DNA of 64,000 bases. Origin: Thomasclavelia spiroformis DSM 1552. Its GTDB lineage: Bacteria; Bacillota_I; Bacilli_A; Erysipelotrichales; Coprobacillaceae. Of the stretch, positions 36,035 through 45,489 are shown one piece after another. The stretch is from NCBI RefSeq assembly GCF_025149465.1, contig NZ_CP102275.1, forward strand, positions 1,798,001-1,862,000. The letters run 5' to 3'. Below the pieces are notes generated by a model that was given only the letters and a program-made list of their open reading frames with translations, was not told the origin of the DNA and did not search any database. Each line of letters starts with the position of its first letter. The stretch's first letter is position 1. The translations under genes and the position numbers were made by a program.

Positions 36035-39000
36035 TTATTCAATAGAAATATACGTTTCTTTATTCACTCTAGAAAGAATAATTTTATGATCTATCCTTTC
36101 TTTTAACTCACTAACATGAGAAATTATTCCGATTAATTTTCCATCTTGCTGTAAATCGATCAAACAATCAATCGCTTGATCTAATGACTGACTATCTAAA
36201 GAACCAAATCCTTCATCAATAAATAATGTATTTAGCTCAATTCCTCCAGTAAAACTTTGAATCATTTTAGATAAACCTAATGCTAAAGACAATGCTGCTT
36301 TAAACGATTCTCCCCCAGATAACGTCTTAACATCTCTAAGCATCCCATTTTCTAAATCCAAAACATCTAATTCCAATCCTTGTTTTCCCGCCCCTTTAGA
36401 GCGATTATCACGCCGATATAACTGATATCTTCCTTGAGACATTCGTTTCAATAAAATATTAGCATAAGTTAAAATATTTTCAAAATAAGCAGCTAAAACA
36501 TATCGTTCAAATGAAATTCGATACTTATTTTTACCTGATGTCAATTCACTTAAATCCAAATACTGTTGATAAATATCATAACTATCATTTAATTGTTTAT
36601 CAATATTTATAATATTTTCAATTGTATTACGAAGAGTAATTAATTTTACTTTTTGCTTATTCAAATCAATTTGTAAATTATTTAACTGTTCTTTTAAACA
36701 ATTACTATATTTTTTCATTTGAGTAATATCAATATATTTTACATCTTTTAACTCTTCTTTTAATTCTTTAATTTGATTTTGTAACGTCTCTTTACCAATT
36801 AAATAATCATTATATTCTTTTTCTTTATCAATCAATGTATCTAATTGCAATGATAAAGCTAAAAATACTTCTTCACTATCAAACAATTCATTAAGTCCAT
36901 TTTTATAAATAGTCATTAATTTTTGATAATTACTATTTTCATCACTTAATTGTTTATCAATCAACTGTGTATTAGTTTCTAATTGAATATACTTATCATT
37001 TAAACTGCGATACTCACTTTCAAGACGATTAATCAATAAATCCAAATTAATAATTTCTTTTTCATTATCACTAATCATCTTATTAATCTTATCATCACTT
37101 AATTCTTTTAAATGATCCAAAGACTTAATTCTACCAACAATTTGATTTAAGGACGCTTTATAAAGATCCATCTGTTCAATAGCATCACTTATTTGCTTTT
37201 CAATTATTTTTAAATCATTACGATGATTATCTAAACTAATTTTTAATTTATTCAAATAAATAATTTCATCATTTAGCTCTTTAGCTCTATCAAACAAACT
37301 CTTTTCTTCAATATTAACACTCCCAAGTACCTTAATAAAAACTTCCTTATCTAACTCCTCTTCAATTCCTAAACGCTTAGAATCACTATTTAACTTATTT
37401 TGAAGCAAAACAATTTCTTGTTTTTTTAACATTAATGTATTATACAAATCATTTCTACGCTCGCTACATTTATCAAATACCTGTTTAGCATTTTTTAAAT
37501 CCTCCTGATAAACAATTCCTTCATTAAAATTAGCTAAATGAGGATGATTTAATGAACCACACACAGGACAAGGCTGATTTTCCTTCAATTGACTAGCTAA
37601 AATCCCCGCTTGGCTTAAACGAAAACGATTTTCAAGAGTATCATATTTTACCTTTTCTTCCATATAAATACTTTCTACTCTTTGGTATTCATCTTGCAAA
37701 TCATAATTTTCCTCTTCAGCAAATAATAATTTATCATAATCTTCACTTAATTGATGTACTTGTAATTTATATTGATGTAATTTTTGATATTCTTTATCAA
37801 CTAATTTATAATCACTTTTCAATTTATCTAATTTAGAAACACTATCATTATCACTTTCAATCATCTTCTGATATTTTTGTTGCTTATCTTCTAAACCTAC
37901 TAGTTTACTTTTAATAATGTTGATTTGTTTATTTATTGAAGTTTGTTTTAAAACATCTTTTTGATATTCTTGATATTTTTGTTTTAATTCTTTATTTTTT
38001 TGTAGTTCTAGTTGTAATTTAGATTTTTGATTTTGATAAGTAGATTTTTTTTGATATTTTTTTTCTTTATCTACTAATTCTTTTTTTATTTTTTCTTTTG
38101 TATCTTTTGTATTTTGATAATCTTTTAATAATTTATCAATTTTTATTTTACAATGTACTGTATTTTGATAATCTGTTTGTAAACTCATTGCCTTTTTTAA
38201 CAGAGCAATATTTTCTTTTAATTCTTGATAATATTTTTCATTATCTAGATAATTATTTAATTTTATTTTTAAATTATCAAGTTTATCAAGTCTTTGATTA
38301 TTCAAAGTTGTAATATTTAATAATTGATTTATTTGGGTATATTTTTCAAACTGCTCTTGATATCTTTTTTCATCATCATTTAATTTTTTTTCAAAATCGT
38401 TTAAATAATCCTGATAATTATCATCTTCAATATCTAAATTTTCTTTTAATAATTCACGTTGTCTAAATAATACATCATATTTATTACGATATTCTCTTAC
38501 TTTATCTTTTAACTGTTCTTCTAAATAAACTAGATTATCAGTTTTAAACAAATTTCTTAATACCTTTTCTCTTTCATCACTACCAGCATATATCAACTCT
38601 GTAAATTTACCTTGGGCAATCATTGCAATTTGTTTAAATTGCTTTTCATCAATTCCTAAAAGCTCTTTTACTTTAGCATTTACTTCTTTTACTCCATCAA
38701 CAATTTTACCATTAGGTAATGTTAATAATGCCGTAGGCATTTTAGGAGTTTTTCTTCCTTCTAAAGTATATTTTGGTGAACGTTTAATCACATACCGTTG
38801 ATTATGCAATGTAAAATCTAAAATTACATATGTAGCAACATCATTTTCAGCATTATTACATCTAAATTGTTCTACACTACGTTCACCCCCACTAGAAACA
38901 CCATATAAGGCAAATGTAATAGCATCAAAAATCATCGTTTTACCAGCCCCTGTTGGTCCAGTAATTAAAAATAGACCATCTTGTTTAAAAATATCAAAAT

Positions 39001-39061
39001 TAATTTCTACAACATTTTGATAAGGACCAAAAGCTGACATTATTAAACTATTTGGTATCAC
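36035..39061 (-). CDS. sbcC: Exonuclease subunit SbcC (Rad50-like ATPase)
   Basis: The DNA-hairpin-cleaving SbcCD nuclease ATPase. 1008 residues: Walker A GPTGAGKT near residue 35-42 and Q-loop (AQGKFTELIY) in the N-terminal half of the ATPase; two long coiled coils rich in Lys, Asp, Leu and Gln (about 170-860); the zinc hook CPVCG near residue 500; then the signature LSGGESFKAALSLALG and Walker B LFIDEGFGSLD near the C-terminus. Its start overlaps the 3' end of sbcD by 14 bases. Complete. Confidence 0.96.
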   Translation of the reverse strand: MIPNSLIMSAFGPYQNVVEINFDIFKQDGLFLITGPTGAGKTMIFDAITFALYGVSSGGERSVEQFRCNNAENDVATYVILDFTLHNQRYVIKRSPKYTLEGRKTPKMPTALLTLPNGKIVDGVKEVNAKVKELLGIDEKQFKQIAMIAQGKFTELIYAGSDEREKVLRNLFKTDNLVYLEEQLKDKVREYRNKYDVLFRQRELLKENLDIEDDNYQDYLNDFEKKLNDDEKRYQEQFEKYTQINQLLNITTLNNQRLDKLDNLKIKLNNYLDNEKYYQELKENIALLKKAMSLQTDYQNTVHCKIKIDKLLKDYQNTKDTKEKIKKELVDKEKKYQKKSTYQNQKSKLQLELQKNKELKQKYQEYQKDVLKQTSINKQINIIKSKLVGLEDKQQKYQKMIESDNDSVSKLDKLKSDYKLVDKEYQKLHQYKLQVHQLSEDYDKLLFAEEENYDLQDEYQRVESIYMEEKVKYDTLENRFRLSQAGILASQLKENQPCPVCGSLNHPHLANFNEGIVYQEDLKNAKQVFDKCSERRNDLYNTLMLKKQEIVLLQNKLNSDSKRLGIEEELDKEVFIKVLGSVNIEEKSLFDRAKELNDEIIYLNKLKISLDNHRNDLKIIEKQISDAIEQMDLYKASLNQIVGRIKSLDHLKELSDDKINKMISDNEKEIINLDLLINRLESEYRSLNDKYIQLETNTQLIDKQLSDENSNYQKLMTIYKNGLNELFDSEEVFLALSLQLDTLIDKEKEYNDYLIGKETLQNQIKELKEELKDVKYIDITQMKKYSNCLKEQLNNLQIDLNKQKVKLITLRNTIENIINIDKQLNDSYDIYQQYLDLSELTSGKNKYRISFERYVLAAYFENILTYANILLKRMSQGRYQLYRRDNRSKGAGKQGLELDVLDLENGMLRDVKTLSGGESFKAALSLALGLSKMIQSFTGGIELNTLFIDEGFGSLDSQSLDQAIDCLIDLQQDGKLIGIISHVSELKERIDHKIILSRVNKETYISIE

Positions 39062-40178
39062 TATTATGTTCCTCCTTTAATATTTCTGCAACCAATGCTT
39101 TTGCCTCCTTATCTAGCTTACTTCCTTTGATTTTTTCATAAAATTGCTCAAATAATTCAAGTGAAGAAAGTTTTTCAAAACCAATATCAGCTTTGGTATT
39201 ATTTGTAATTTGTTTTGAAATTAAATTTGGATATGTTATTTGTAAAACATTTTCATATTTCTTTCTTAAATAATCGATAGCATTAGGAACAATTTTTGTA
39301 TCTAATAATTCAACTGCAATAAAATCATTATGATTATTATCATAATTCATAACTTCATCAAAATATCCTGTTATTTTGATTAAATCTTGCTTTGGTTTTA
39401 ACTCAACTAATTGATATGTCGCTTTTTTATTAGCTATTGAAACATCAACAATACTCTTTTTTTGTTTAACTTCATCAAAAGAATAACGCATTAAACTACC
39501 ACTATAACGAATCGTATCACAAGAAATTTGTTGTGGTGCATGAATATGACCCAAAGCAACATAATCAAATTGCTTAACTAGCGAAACATCAATAATTTCA
39601 CTACCACCAACACTTAATACAGCTTCACTTTCACTTTTTATAACCTCTTTATTACCAGCAATAAATTGATGTGTAATCAAGACATTAGTTTCATCAAGAT
39701 TGATCTTTTGTCTTTTCATATAAGCTGCAAATGCATCTTGATAAGTAGTAATGCTTTCATCATTATATAAATAACGAATATATGATGGTTTAAAAAACGG
39801 TAATAAATAAAAATTAACTCCGTCAATTACAACTGGTTTCATTTCCTCTTGAACAAAAGCCTCAATATATAATCCCTCTTGTTTCAATAATCCACTTGCA
39901 AAAGATAATCTTGTAGCACTATCATGATTACCAGCAATCATCAATACTTTTTTATGATGCTTTAATATCAATAAAGATAAAAAATCATTTAAAGCCTCAA
40001 TTGCTTCGTTACTAGGTACGCTACGATCATAAATATCTCCAGCCATAATTAAAACATCTATATCATTATCAACTAAATAATTAATTATTTGATTCAATAA
40101 ATCAATCTGTATTTCTAGTAAATTCTGTTGAAACAGTAATTTACCTAAATGTATATCACTAATATGTAAAAATCTCAT
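39048..40178 (-). CDS. sbcD: Exonuclease subunit SbcD (Mre11-like nuclease)
   Basis: Mn-dependent nuclease partner of SbcC. 376 residues with the metallophosphatase motifs in order: FLHISDIHLGK, MAGDIYDRSVPS, IAGNHDSATR, VLITHQF and ALGHIHAPQ. A capping and dimerisation region follows. Lies 3 bases after the acetyltransferase gene stop and overlaps sbcC. Confidence 0.96.
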   Translation of the reverse strand: MRFLHISDIHLGKLLFQQNLLEIQIDLLNQIINYLVDNDIDVLIMAGDIYDRSVPSNEAIEALNDFLSLLILKHHKKVLMIAGNHDSATRLSFASGLLKQEGLYIEAFVQEEMKPVVIDGVNFYLLPFFKPSYIRYLYNDESITTYQDAFAAYMKRQKINLDETNVLITHQFIAGNKEVIKSESEAVLSVGGSEIIDVSLVKQFDYVALGHIHAPQQISCDTIRYSGSLMRYSFDEVKQKKSIVDVSIANKKATYQLVELKPKQDLIKITGYFDEVMNYDNNHNDFIAVELLDTKIVPNAIDYLRKKYENVLQITYPNLISKQITNNTKADIGFEKLSSLELFEQFYEKIKGSKLDKEAKALVAEILKEEHNSDTK

Positions 40179-40181
40179 CTT

Positions 40182-40592
40182 CTACCTTCCTAACTCTAAT
40201 AAATATACTTCTTTTTTGATTTCATCTTCATCAAAATCTTTTCTTAATTCCTTTGGAATCATTACTGTTTGTAAATACTGAGCATTTAATTTTAAAATTG
40301 TCTTTTTAGATGCTAAATTATCAGGAGAACACGTTATTATTAACTTATCAAAACCTAACAACAATGCTTCTTTTTTTAATAACATTACTGCTTGATAAGC
40401 ATAATTATGCCCTCGATATTGTTTATCAACACTATAACCAACATGACCGTCATAATAACGCTCTTCAAGTGTTCCTTCACGTAATACTACTTTTCCTACT
40501 ACTTCATTATTTACAACTATTTGATAAATATAATAAGGTTTCCAACCTCTTGGTAAACCTTTATCTACATACTCTTGTTTAATAAGTTTCAT
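40182..40592 (-). CDS. GNAT family N-acetyltransferase
   Basis: About 136 residues. GNAT core: an N-terminal beta-hairpin (VVNNEVVGKVVLRE), VGYSVDKQYRGHNYAYQAVMLLKKEAL with the acetyl-CoA loop variant Q/R-G-H-N-Y-A, then LIITCSPDNLASKKTILKLNAQYLQ typical of RimJ/RimL-like members. The substrate is unknown. The start is the ATG after AAGGTGA; an in-frame GTG three codons upstream lies within that site. First gene of the leftward group with sbcD-sbcC. Confidence 0.85.
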   Translation of the reverse strand: MKLIKQEYVDKGLPRGWKPYYIYQIVVNNEVVGKVVLREGTLEERYYDGHVGYSVDKQYRGHNYAYQAVMLLKKEALLLGFDKLIITCSPDNLASKKTILKLNAQYLQTVMIPKELRKDFDEDEIKKEVYLLELGR

Positions 40593-40654
40593 TATAATCA
40601 CCTTATTTTATTATACCATATCTTTATAACCACCATAAATAAGTAAATCCAGTT

Positions 40655-40685
40655 ATTTAAAAAGTCATGTGATTTTCACATGACT
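40655..40685 (-). terminator. Terminator after the DUF3788 remnant
   Basis: A 10-bp stem (AGTCATGTGA with TCACATGACT) and 3-base loop, followed by TTTTTAAATAA on the minus strand. Confidence 0.8.
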
Positions 40686-40712
40686 ATGTAATCAAACTAA
40701 AAGTTCATTGCG

Positions 40713-41117
40713 CTAATCGCTAAAATCTTTTTTTACATCTTCATAACAAATATCATGATCTTTTAAATCTATCATTAACCACCTTTGACCATTTCCTTTT
40801 TTTGTTTGTTTATAAATATCTCGTATTTTTTTACCAAAAGAAGTTAAACTACTTTCAAAATATTCCTTTTCTTTACGATCAATAACGATCATCACTGTAA
40901 AATAATTTTTTTAGGATATATTGTACATAATGTCTTGTTTCCTTTTTTAAATTTAACATTCCAGCCAAATTCATAACTGCATTTACTAAATTCAAATAAC
41001 GTTTAAATGATAAATATCTGTTATATGTAAATGAAAATCACTCCATAATGAATTATCAATATAGTCCTTTAATTCCATGATTGTAAGATGATAAGAACTA
41101 TTTTCTCGTTCAAACAT
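40713..41117 (-). pseudogene. DUF3788-like protein, broken by frameshifts
   Basis: Conceptual joining of frames gives a protein similar to the DUF3788 family: MFERENSSYHLTIMELKDYIDN and LWSDFHLHITDIYHLN, then in another frame SYEFGWNVKFKKGNKTLCTIYPKK, then in a third frame YFTVMIVIDRKEKEYFESSL through QRWLMIDLKDHD. The second break lies in a run of seven A. The family is small, cytoplasmic and of unknown function. The 60-codon frame at the 3' end is only its C-terminal part. The ATG has GAAAGTGAG upstream. Confidence 0.7.
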
Positions 41118-41160
41118 AGTGTCAACTCACTTTCAATTTATCATTAATTATAACATATAT

Positions 41161-41195
41161 TAAAGAAAATAGCACTTAGATTAATCTAAGTGCTA
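41161..41195 (-). terminator. Terminator of the small Cys-containing protein gene
   Basis: A 26-base perfect palindrome (TAGCACTTAGATT and its complement) followed on the minus strand by TTTTCTTT. Confidence 0.85.
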
Positions 41196-41207
41196 TATAC
41201 TAGCAAG

Positions 41208-41486
41208 CTAACATACACGCCCACTAAGTTCGTCAATAACTGCAATTGCTTTATCTTTAAGCATTTCTTCAAGTGTACTAACAGCTTGAATTGTATTAGT
41301 AACAGATTCATTGACATTCAAAAGATCATCAACACATTTTGCTTCACATACTACTCTTTGAATTTTTTCTCCTTCAGCATTTAAGATATGTGCTAATGCA
41401 GCTTCTTGTAATGCAATTGATTGTAACAAAGATGTTAAAGCACTTTCTTTTTTAATTGGCATACAATCGATTTGTGGCATTCCCAT
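41208..41486 (-). CDS. Small helical protein of spore/surface-associated type
   Basis: 92 residues from the chosen ATG (GMPQIDCMPIKK...). The core LLQSIALQEAALAHILNAEGEKIQ is a motif I associate with small proteins and exosporium-like surface proteins of spore-forming Firmicutes; this recollection is not verified. Cysteines are at both ends (DCMP near the N-terminus; the last residue is Cys) and in the middle (VVCEAKC), so disulfide cross-linking is possible. The rest is a helical NVNESVTNTIQAVSTLEEMLKDK region. AGGAGGTGATAATA precedes the ATG, an exceptionally strong site; a GTG in the same frame lies within that site. Confidence 0.6.
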   Translation of the reverse strand: MGMPQIDCMPIKKESALTSLLQSIALQEAALAHILNAEGEKIQRVVCEAKCVDDLLNVNESVTNTIQAVSTLEEMLKDKAIAVIDELSGRVC

Positions 41487-41610
41487 TATTATCACCTCCT
41501 AATATAACTTATGTTTAGATAAGATAAGATCACATGCGAATGTTTACATTTATCTAAAATTAATTTACAAATACTAATTACATGTTAAAATATTAAACAA
41601 GGAGAATACT

Positions 41611-43386
41611 ATGTTAATAAGTGTAAAGAATTTATCTAAAACAAACGGAATTAAAAAAATTGTCGATGAAGTTTCTTTTTCAATTGAAGAAAATGATAAA
41701 GTTGCTTTAATCGGCATCAACGGTACTGGAAAAAGTACATTACTAAAAATACTCGCCAACCAAGAAACATATCAAGGTGAAATTATTCAAAAAAAAGATA
41801 TAACAATTTCATATTTACCTCAAAACCCTGATTTCAATGAAAATAATACTGTAATTGAACAAGTATACGATATCATTGATCAAAGTAAAGTAAATGAATA
41901 TGAAATTAAAGCCATGTTAAATAAATTAGGGATAACAAATCATCAACAATTAATCAAACAATTATCTGGTGGTCAACAAAAAAGAGTTGCTCTTGCAATT
42001 ACTTTATTAAAACCATGTGATTTATTAATTCTTGATGAACCTACTAACCATCTAGATAATGAAATGATTGAATATCTAGAAAAATATCTAATCAAATTCA
42101 ATAAAGCTATTTTTATGGTTACACATGATCGTTATTTTTTAGAAAGAGTTGCTAATAAAATTATTGAAATCGATCGTTGCAAAATATATGAATATAAAGC
42201 TAATTATTCTAAATTTCTTGATTTAAAGGCTAAACGTGAAGAAGAAGCACTTGCAAACCAGCGTAAAAGAAAATTATTTTTAAAAAAAGAACTTGAATGG
42301 ATTAGAGCAGGAGTACAAGCTAGAAGTACTAAAAGTAAAGAAAGAATTCAACGTTTTGAGCAGTTAAACAATATCGATGATATTCAAACTGTAAATAAAG
42401 TAGAAATGATCAATGTTGCTTCAAGACTTGGGAAGAAAACAATTGAACTTAAAAATATCAGTGTCCAATTTGATGATTTAATTTTATTTAATAATTTTTC
42501 TTATTTATTTAAACGTACTGATCGTATTGGAATCATTGGTGTAAATGGTTGTGGTAAATCAACTTTACTAAAAATTATTGCAAAAGAACTAAAACCAACT
42601 AATGGTGAAGTTATCTATGGCGATACAATCAAAATAGGATATTTTAAACAAACTTGTGATGATTTAGATGAAAATATGCGTGTTATTGATTTTATAAAAC
42701 AAACAAGTAATAATTTAATAACCCTTGAAGGTACATTTAGTGCAAAACAAATGTGCGAACGTTTTTTATTTGATTCATCGCTGCAACATACATATATTTC
42801 TAGACTATCTGGTGGGGAAAAAAGACGTCTATATTTATTAAATATTTTAATGCAAGCCCCTAATGTTTTATTATTTGATGAACCTACTAATGATTTAGAT
42901 ATTACAACTTTAGCTATTTTAGAAGATTATTTAGATAGCTTTAATGGCATTATTATAACTGTTTCTCATGATCGTTATTTTTTAGATCGTATTTGTGATA
43001 GCTTATTTGTCTTTAAAGATAGGCAAATTACATATTGTAATGGTGGTTATAGTAGTTATCTTGATATTAGTAATTCGATTTCTAAAACTAAGGGTGATGG
43101 GGCATTAAGATATAAAGAACAAAAGATGTTACAGAAACAACAACAAATAAAATTGACTTCTAAAGAAAAACAAGAACTAGAAGCAATGGAAGGAATTATT
43201 TTAGATTTAGAGCAACAGATTGAAACAATCAATGATAAAATGAATGAATATCAAAATGATTTTAATAAATTAATTGAATTATCAAACTTACGTGATGATT
43301 TAGTTAAACAATTAGATTCAAAAAATGAACGTTGGTTAGAATTATTAGAAAAACAAGAAAAGAGCCAATCTGGCTCTTTAAAATAA
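41611..43386 (+). CDS. ABC-F family ATPase (Uup-like)
   Basis: 591 residues, two ATPase domains without membrane segments, as in ribosome-associated ABC-F proteins. Domain 1: GINGTGKST, LSGGQQKR, LLILDEPTNHLD. Linker 210-290 is charged (KRKLFLKKELEWIRAG). Domain 2: GVNGCGKST, LSGGEKRR, LLFDEPTNDLD. The C-terminal extension (about 515-591) is a coiled coil ending in KSQSGSLK. Uup-like by its length and C-terminal coiled coil. Specific antibiotic-resistance function is not suggested. The last codons are also a hairpin terminator for the facing gene. Confidence 0.9.
   Translation: MLISVKNLSKTNGIKKIVDEVSFSIEENDKVALIGINGTGKSTLLKILANQETYQGEIIQKKDITISYLPQNPDFNENNTVIEQVYDIIDQSKVNEYEIKAMLNKLGITNHQQLIKQLSGGQQKRVALAITLLKPCDLLILDEPTNHLDNEMIEYLEKYLIKFNKAIFMVTHDRYFLERVANKIIEIDRCKIYEYKANYSKFLDLKAKREEEALANQRKRKLFLKKELEWIRAGVQARSTKSKERIQRFEQLNNIDDIQTVNKVEMINVASRLGKKTIELKNISVQFDDLILFNNFSYLFKRTDRIGIIGVNGCGKSTLLKIIAKELKPTNGEVIYGDTIKIGYFKQTCDDLDENMRVIDFIKQTSNNLITLEGTFSAKQMCERFLFDSSLQHTYISRLSGGEKRRLYLLNILMQAPNVLLFDEPTNDLDITTLAILEDYLDSFNGIIITVSHDRYFLDRICDSLFVFKDRQITYCNGGYSSYLDISNSISKTKGDGALRYKEQKMLQKQQQIKLTSKEKQELEAMEGIILDLEQQIETINDKMNEYQNDFNKLIELSNLRDDLVKQLDSKNERWLELLEKQEKSQSGSLK
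43351..43379 (-). terminator. Terminator of the transglutaminase gene inside the 3' end of the ABC-F gene
   Basis: AAAGAGCCA and TGGCTCTTT form a 9-bp stem with loop ATC. On the minus strand it is followed by TTCTTGTTTTT. The stem lies in the last coding codons of the convergent ABC-F gene. Confidence 0.75.
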
Positions 43387-43391
43387 ACATT

Positions 43392-44750
43392 TTATTTTTT
43401 AGTAATTTCTATTACTTCTAAATGTAACTGATAATCATCTAAATATAAACCTCGATCTTCATACTCGGCTTCTCCAGTTTGATTATCATAAGGATCTTGG
43501 CGAATAAACTTTTTGGTTGGAAATAAATCAAATTGATAATCACTATTAGCAGGCATTCTAAATGGGTCTAAATGTCCAAAATAATATTGCCATCTTTCTT
43601 TATCGCCATTTCGATAAGCACTGCCACCAAACGAACAATCTGCATATAACCAACCATATGGAGCTACATAAAATCTTGCCCAATCATGATTGCCAATATC
43701 ATATGGAGTTACATATAAACCAGCTTGCCAGGTTGCAGGAATATTTACACATCGACATAAAGTAATAAATAATAACGCTTGTATTCCACAATCACCTTTA
43801 CCACCTAATGCCCCATATTCAGGAATATTGGGAATAGTATAATAATTTCGAACAAACGAATATGTAACATGTGTTGTAATATATTCATATATTAATTTAG
43901 CTTTAACTAGATTATTTGTTTCATCTTTAACTATTTCTTTTGCAAGTTCTTTTATATATGGAGTAAAGACGATATGTGGTGCTTGTTCATGTAGATAAAA
44001 TGTTGGCTGACTTTTAGAAACCTTATTTGCATCAAGGTCAACATATTCAATCGTATTATCATATTCGTATTCAACATAATATTCTTTTTTATCATCTTCA
44101 AAATAGATTGTTCGTTGTGGATAATCACCTTTATTTAAACTTTTATATTCAGGAATTGTTTTTAATAGCTTAAAATTGCTTACCTGACAGTTTTCTAGTG
44201 GCAAGGGTAAATGTACTCTTGCTTTTTTTGGTGTATTATCATTAAGAATAATTCCAGTCTTTAAATGGAAATGATATGTCAATTTCCCTTTTTCTTTAAT
44301 TTCATGCATAGTATCATTTAACAATTTAAAATTATTTTCTCTACTTTCAATTTCATTTTTATTCTTTAATCTTTTAACATAATCATTTCTTGTCTTTAAA
44401 ATATTATCAAAAAAATCATTTCTAAATTTAGGTTTACCATTTATAAATATCCATTCTACAGCATTTTCATCTTGTAATTGAATTAACTCTTCTTCTTTAA
44501 AATCAATAAACTTACTACAACAAATATCTAATGCTTCTTGATAAGATAATGGATATTCTTTTGGCATTCTTTTAATTATTTCTTGTTCATGAATCAACCT
44601 CTTTTTTAAGCCTATAGAAATATCTTTTGACAATTTCATTTCTATGTTCTTATTCATTCTTTCAAAATCACCAAACCATTTTAATTTTAATAATTCTTCT
44701 GGTAATGGTATTTGTAAATATTTCAAGTCATCAAAACTATATTCTTCCAT
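43392..44750 (-). CDS. Transglutaminase-like domain protein
   Basis: 452 residues, no signal peptide. The C-terminal half has a transglutaminase-like cysteine-protease core: GGKGDCGIQALLFITLCR (Cys), NIPATWQAGLYV, NHDWARFYV (His) and YADCSFGG (Asp). This resembles microbial transglutaminase-like predicted proteases. The N-terminal 150 residues are helical and charged, and residues 150-250 form a beta-rich region including HLPLPLENCQVSN. The role is unknown. 11 bases downstream of the acetyltransferase gene. Confidence 0.85.
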   Translation of the reverse strand: MEEYSFDDLKYLQIPLPEELLKLKWFGDFERMNKNIEMKLSKDISIGLKKRLIHEQEIIKRMPKEYPLSYQEALDICCSKFIDFKEEELIQLQDENAVEWIFINGKPKFRNDFFDNILKTRNDYVKRLKNKNEIESRENNFKLLNDTMHEIKEKGKLTYHFHLKTGIILNDNTPKKARVHLPLPLENCQVSNFKLLKTIPEYKSLNKGDYPQRTIYFEDDKKEYYVEYEYDNTIEYVDLDANKVSKSQPTFYLHEQAPHIVFTPYIKELAKEIVKDETNNLVKAKLIYEYITTHVTYSFVRNYYTIPNIPEYGALGGKGDCGIQALLFITLCRCVNIPATWQAGLYVTPYDIGNHDWARFYVAPYGWLYADCSFGGSAYRNGDKERWQYYFGHLDPFRMPANSDYQFDLFPTKKFIRQDPYDNQTGEAEYEDRGLYLDDYQLHLEVIEITKK

Positions 44751-44761
44751 TTTATTTCCCC

Positions 44762-45436
44762 CTATAAATACCAGGATATAATATCATCTCCACGCAAAAA
44801 ACCTAATTTTTCATGGAATCTCATTGAAACATCATTATTAGTTTCTACTTGAAGATATACATCTTCTTTAGTTTTTAATAATCGATCAATTAAATATATT
44901 TCTAAAGCCGTACCAATTTTCATTCGACGATATTTTTTAAGCACTTCTACAAAGCCAATCGTTCCTTCATCATGAATCCCCGCAAAACCGACGATTTCAT
45001 CTCCAATGAATGCTCCAACAAATACATTGTCATCCAGTCTCTTTTGTAAATATTGATGATCAACTGGTGCTAAATAATTTTGTTCAATAAAATTTAGATA
45101 TTCTATTCCAATTGGTTTTATTTTTATTTCTGTTGATATTGTAACATATTTTTTTAAATAACTATATTGATAAGCAATGATTTTAGGTTCTAAATTAAAT
45201 TTTTCTTTAAGTAACTGATCATAAGAGCTATTATGAATCACTAATTTTAAATTTCCTGATAAAGTATTCAAAAAATCAATTATTGCTCTTTGTACACCTT
45301 TAATAAAATAAACATCATTAAAATAAAAAACCCATAATTGCAAATCAAATTTAATAATTTTAGCACCATGTTTATAAATATAAATAAAATCTACATTATT
45401 CAAATAATCTTCATTTAATTTCTCTATTATTTTCAT
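44762..45436 (-). CDS. GNAT family N-acetyltransferase
   Basis: 224 residues. The C-terminal 130 residues are a GNAT domain: GAFIGDEIVGFAGIHDEGTIGFVEVLKKYRRMKIGTALEIYLID (acetyl-CoA loop K-Y-R-R-M-K-I-G-T-A) and VETNNDVSMRFHEKLGFLRG. The N-terminal part, with VIHNSSYDQLLKEKF, is degenerate. The substrate is unknown. Co-directional with the transglutaminase-like gene. Confidence 0.83.
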   Translation of the reverse strand: MKIIEKLNEDYLNNVDFIYIYKHGAKIIKFDLQLWVFYFNDVYFIKGVQRAIIDFLNTLSGNLKLVIHNSSYDQLLKEKFNLEPKIIAYQYSYLKKYVTISTEIKIKPIGIEYLNFIEQNYLAPVDHQYLQKRLDDNVFVGAFIGDEIVGFAGIHDEGTIGFVEVLKKYRRMKIGTALEIYLIDRLLKTKEDVYLQVETNNDVSMRFHEKLGFLRGDDIISWYL

Positions 45437-45449
45437 ATATTTTCCCCTA

Positions 45450-45478
45450 ATAAAAACAGAAAAGAATAACCTTTTCTG
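45450..45478 (-). terminator. Terminator of ftsEX
   Basis: An 8-bp stem (CAGAAAAG with CTTTTCTG), 6-base loop, followed by TTTTTATTAGGGG on the minus strand. Confidence 0.7.
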
Positions 45479-45489
45479 CTTTTAATTAT

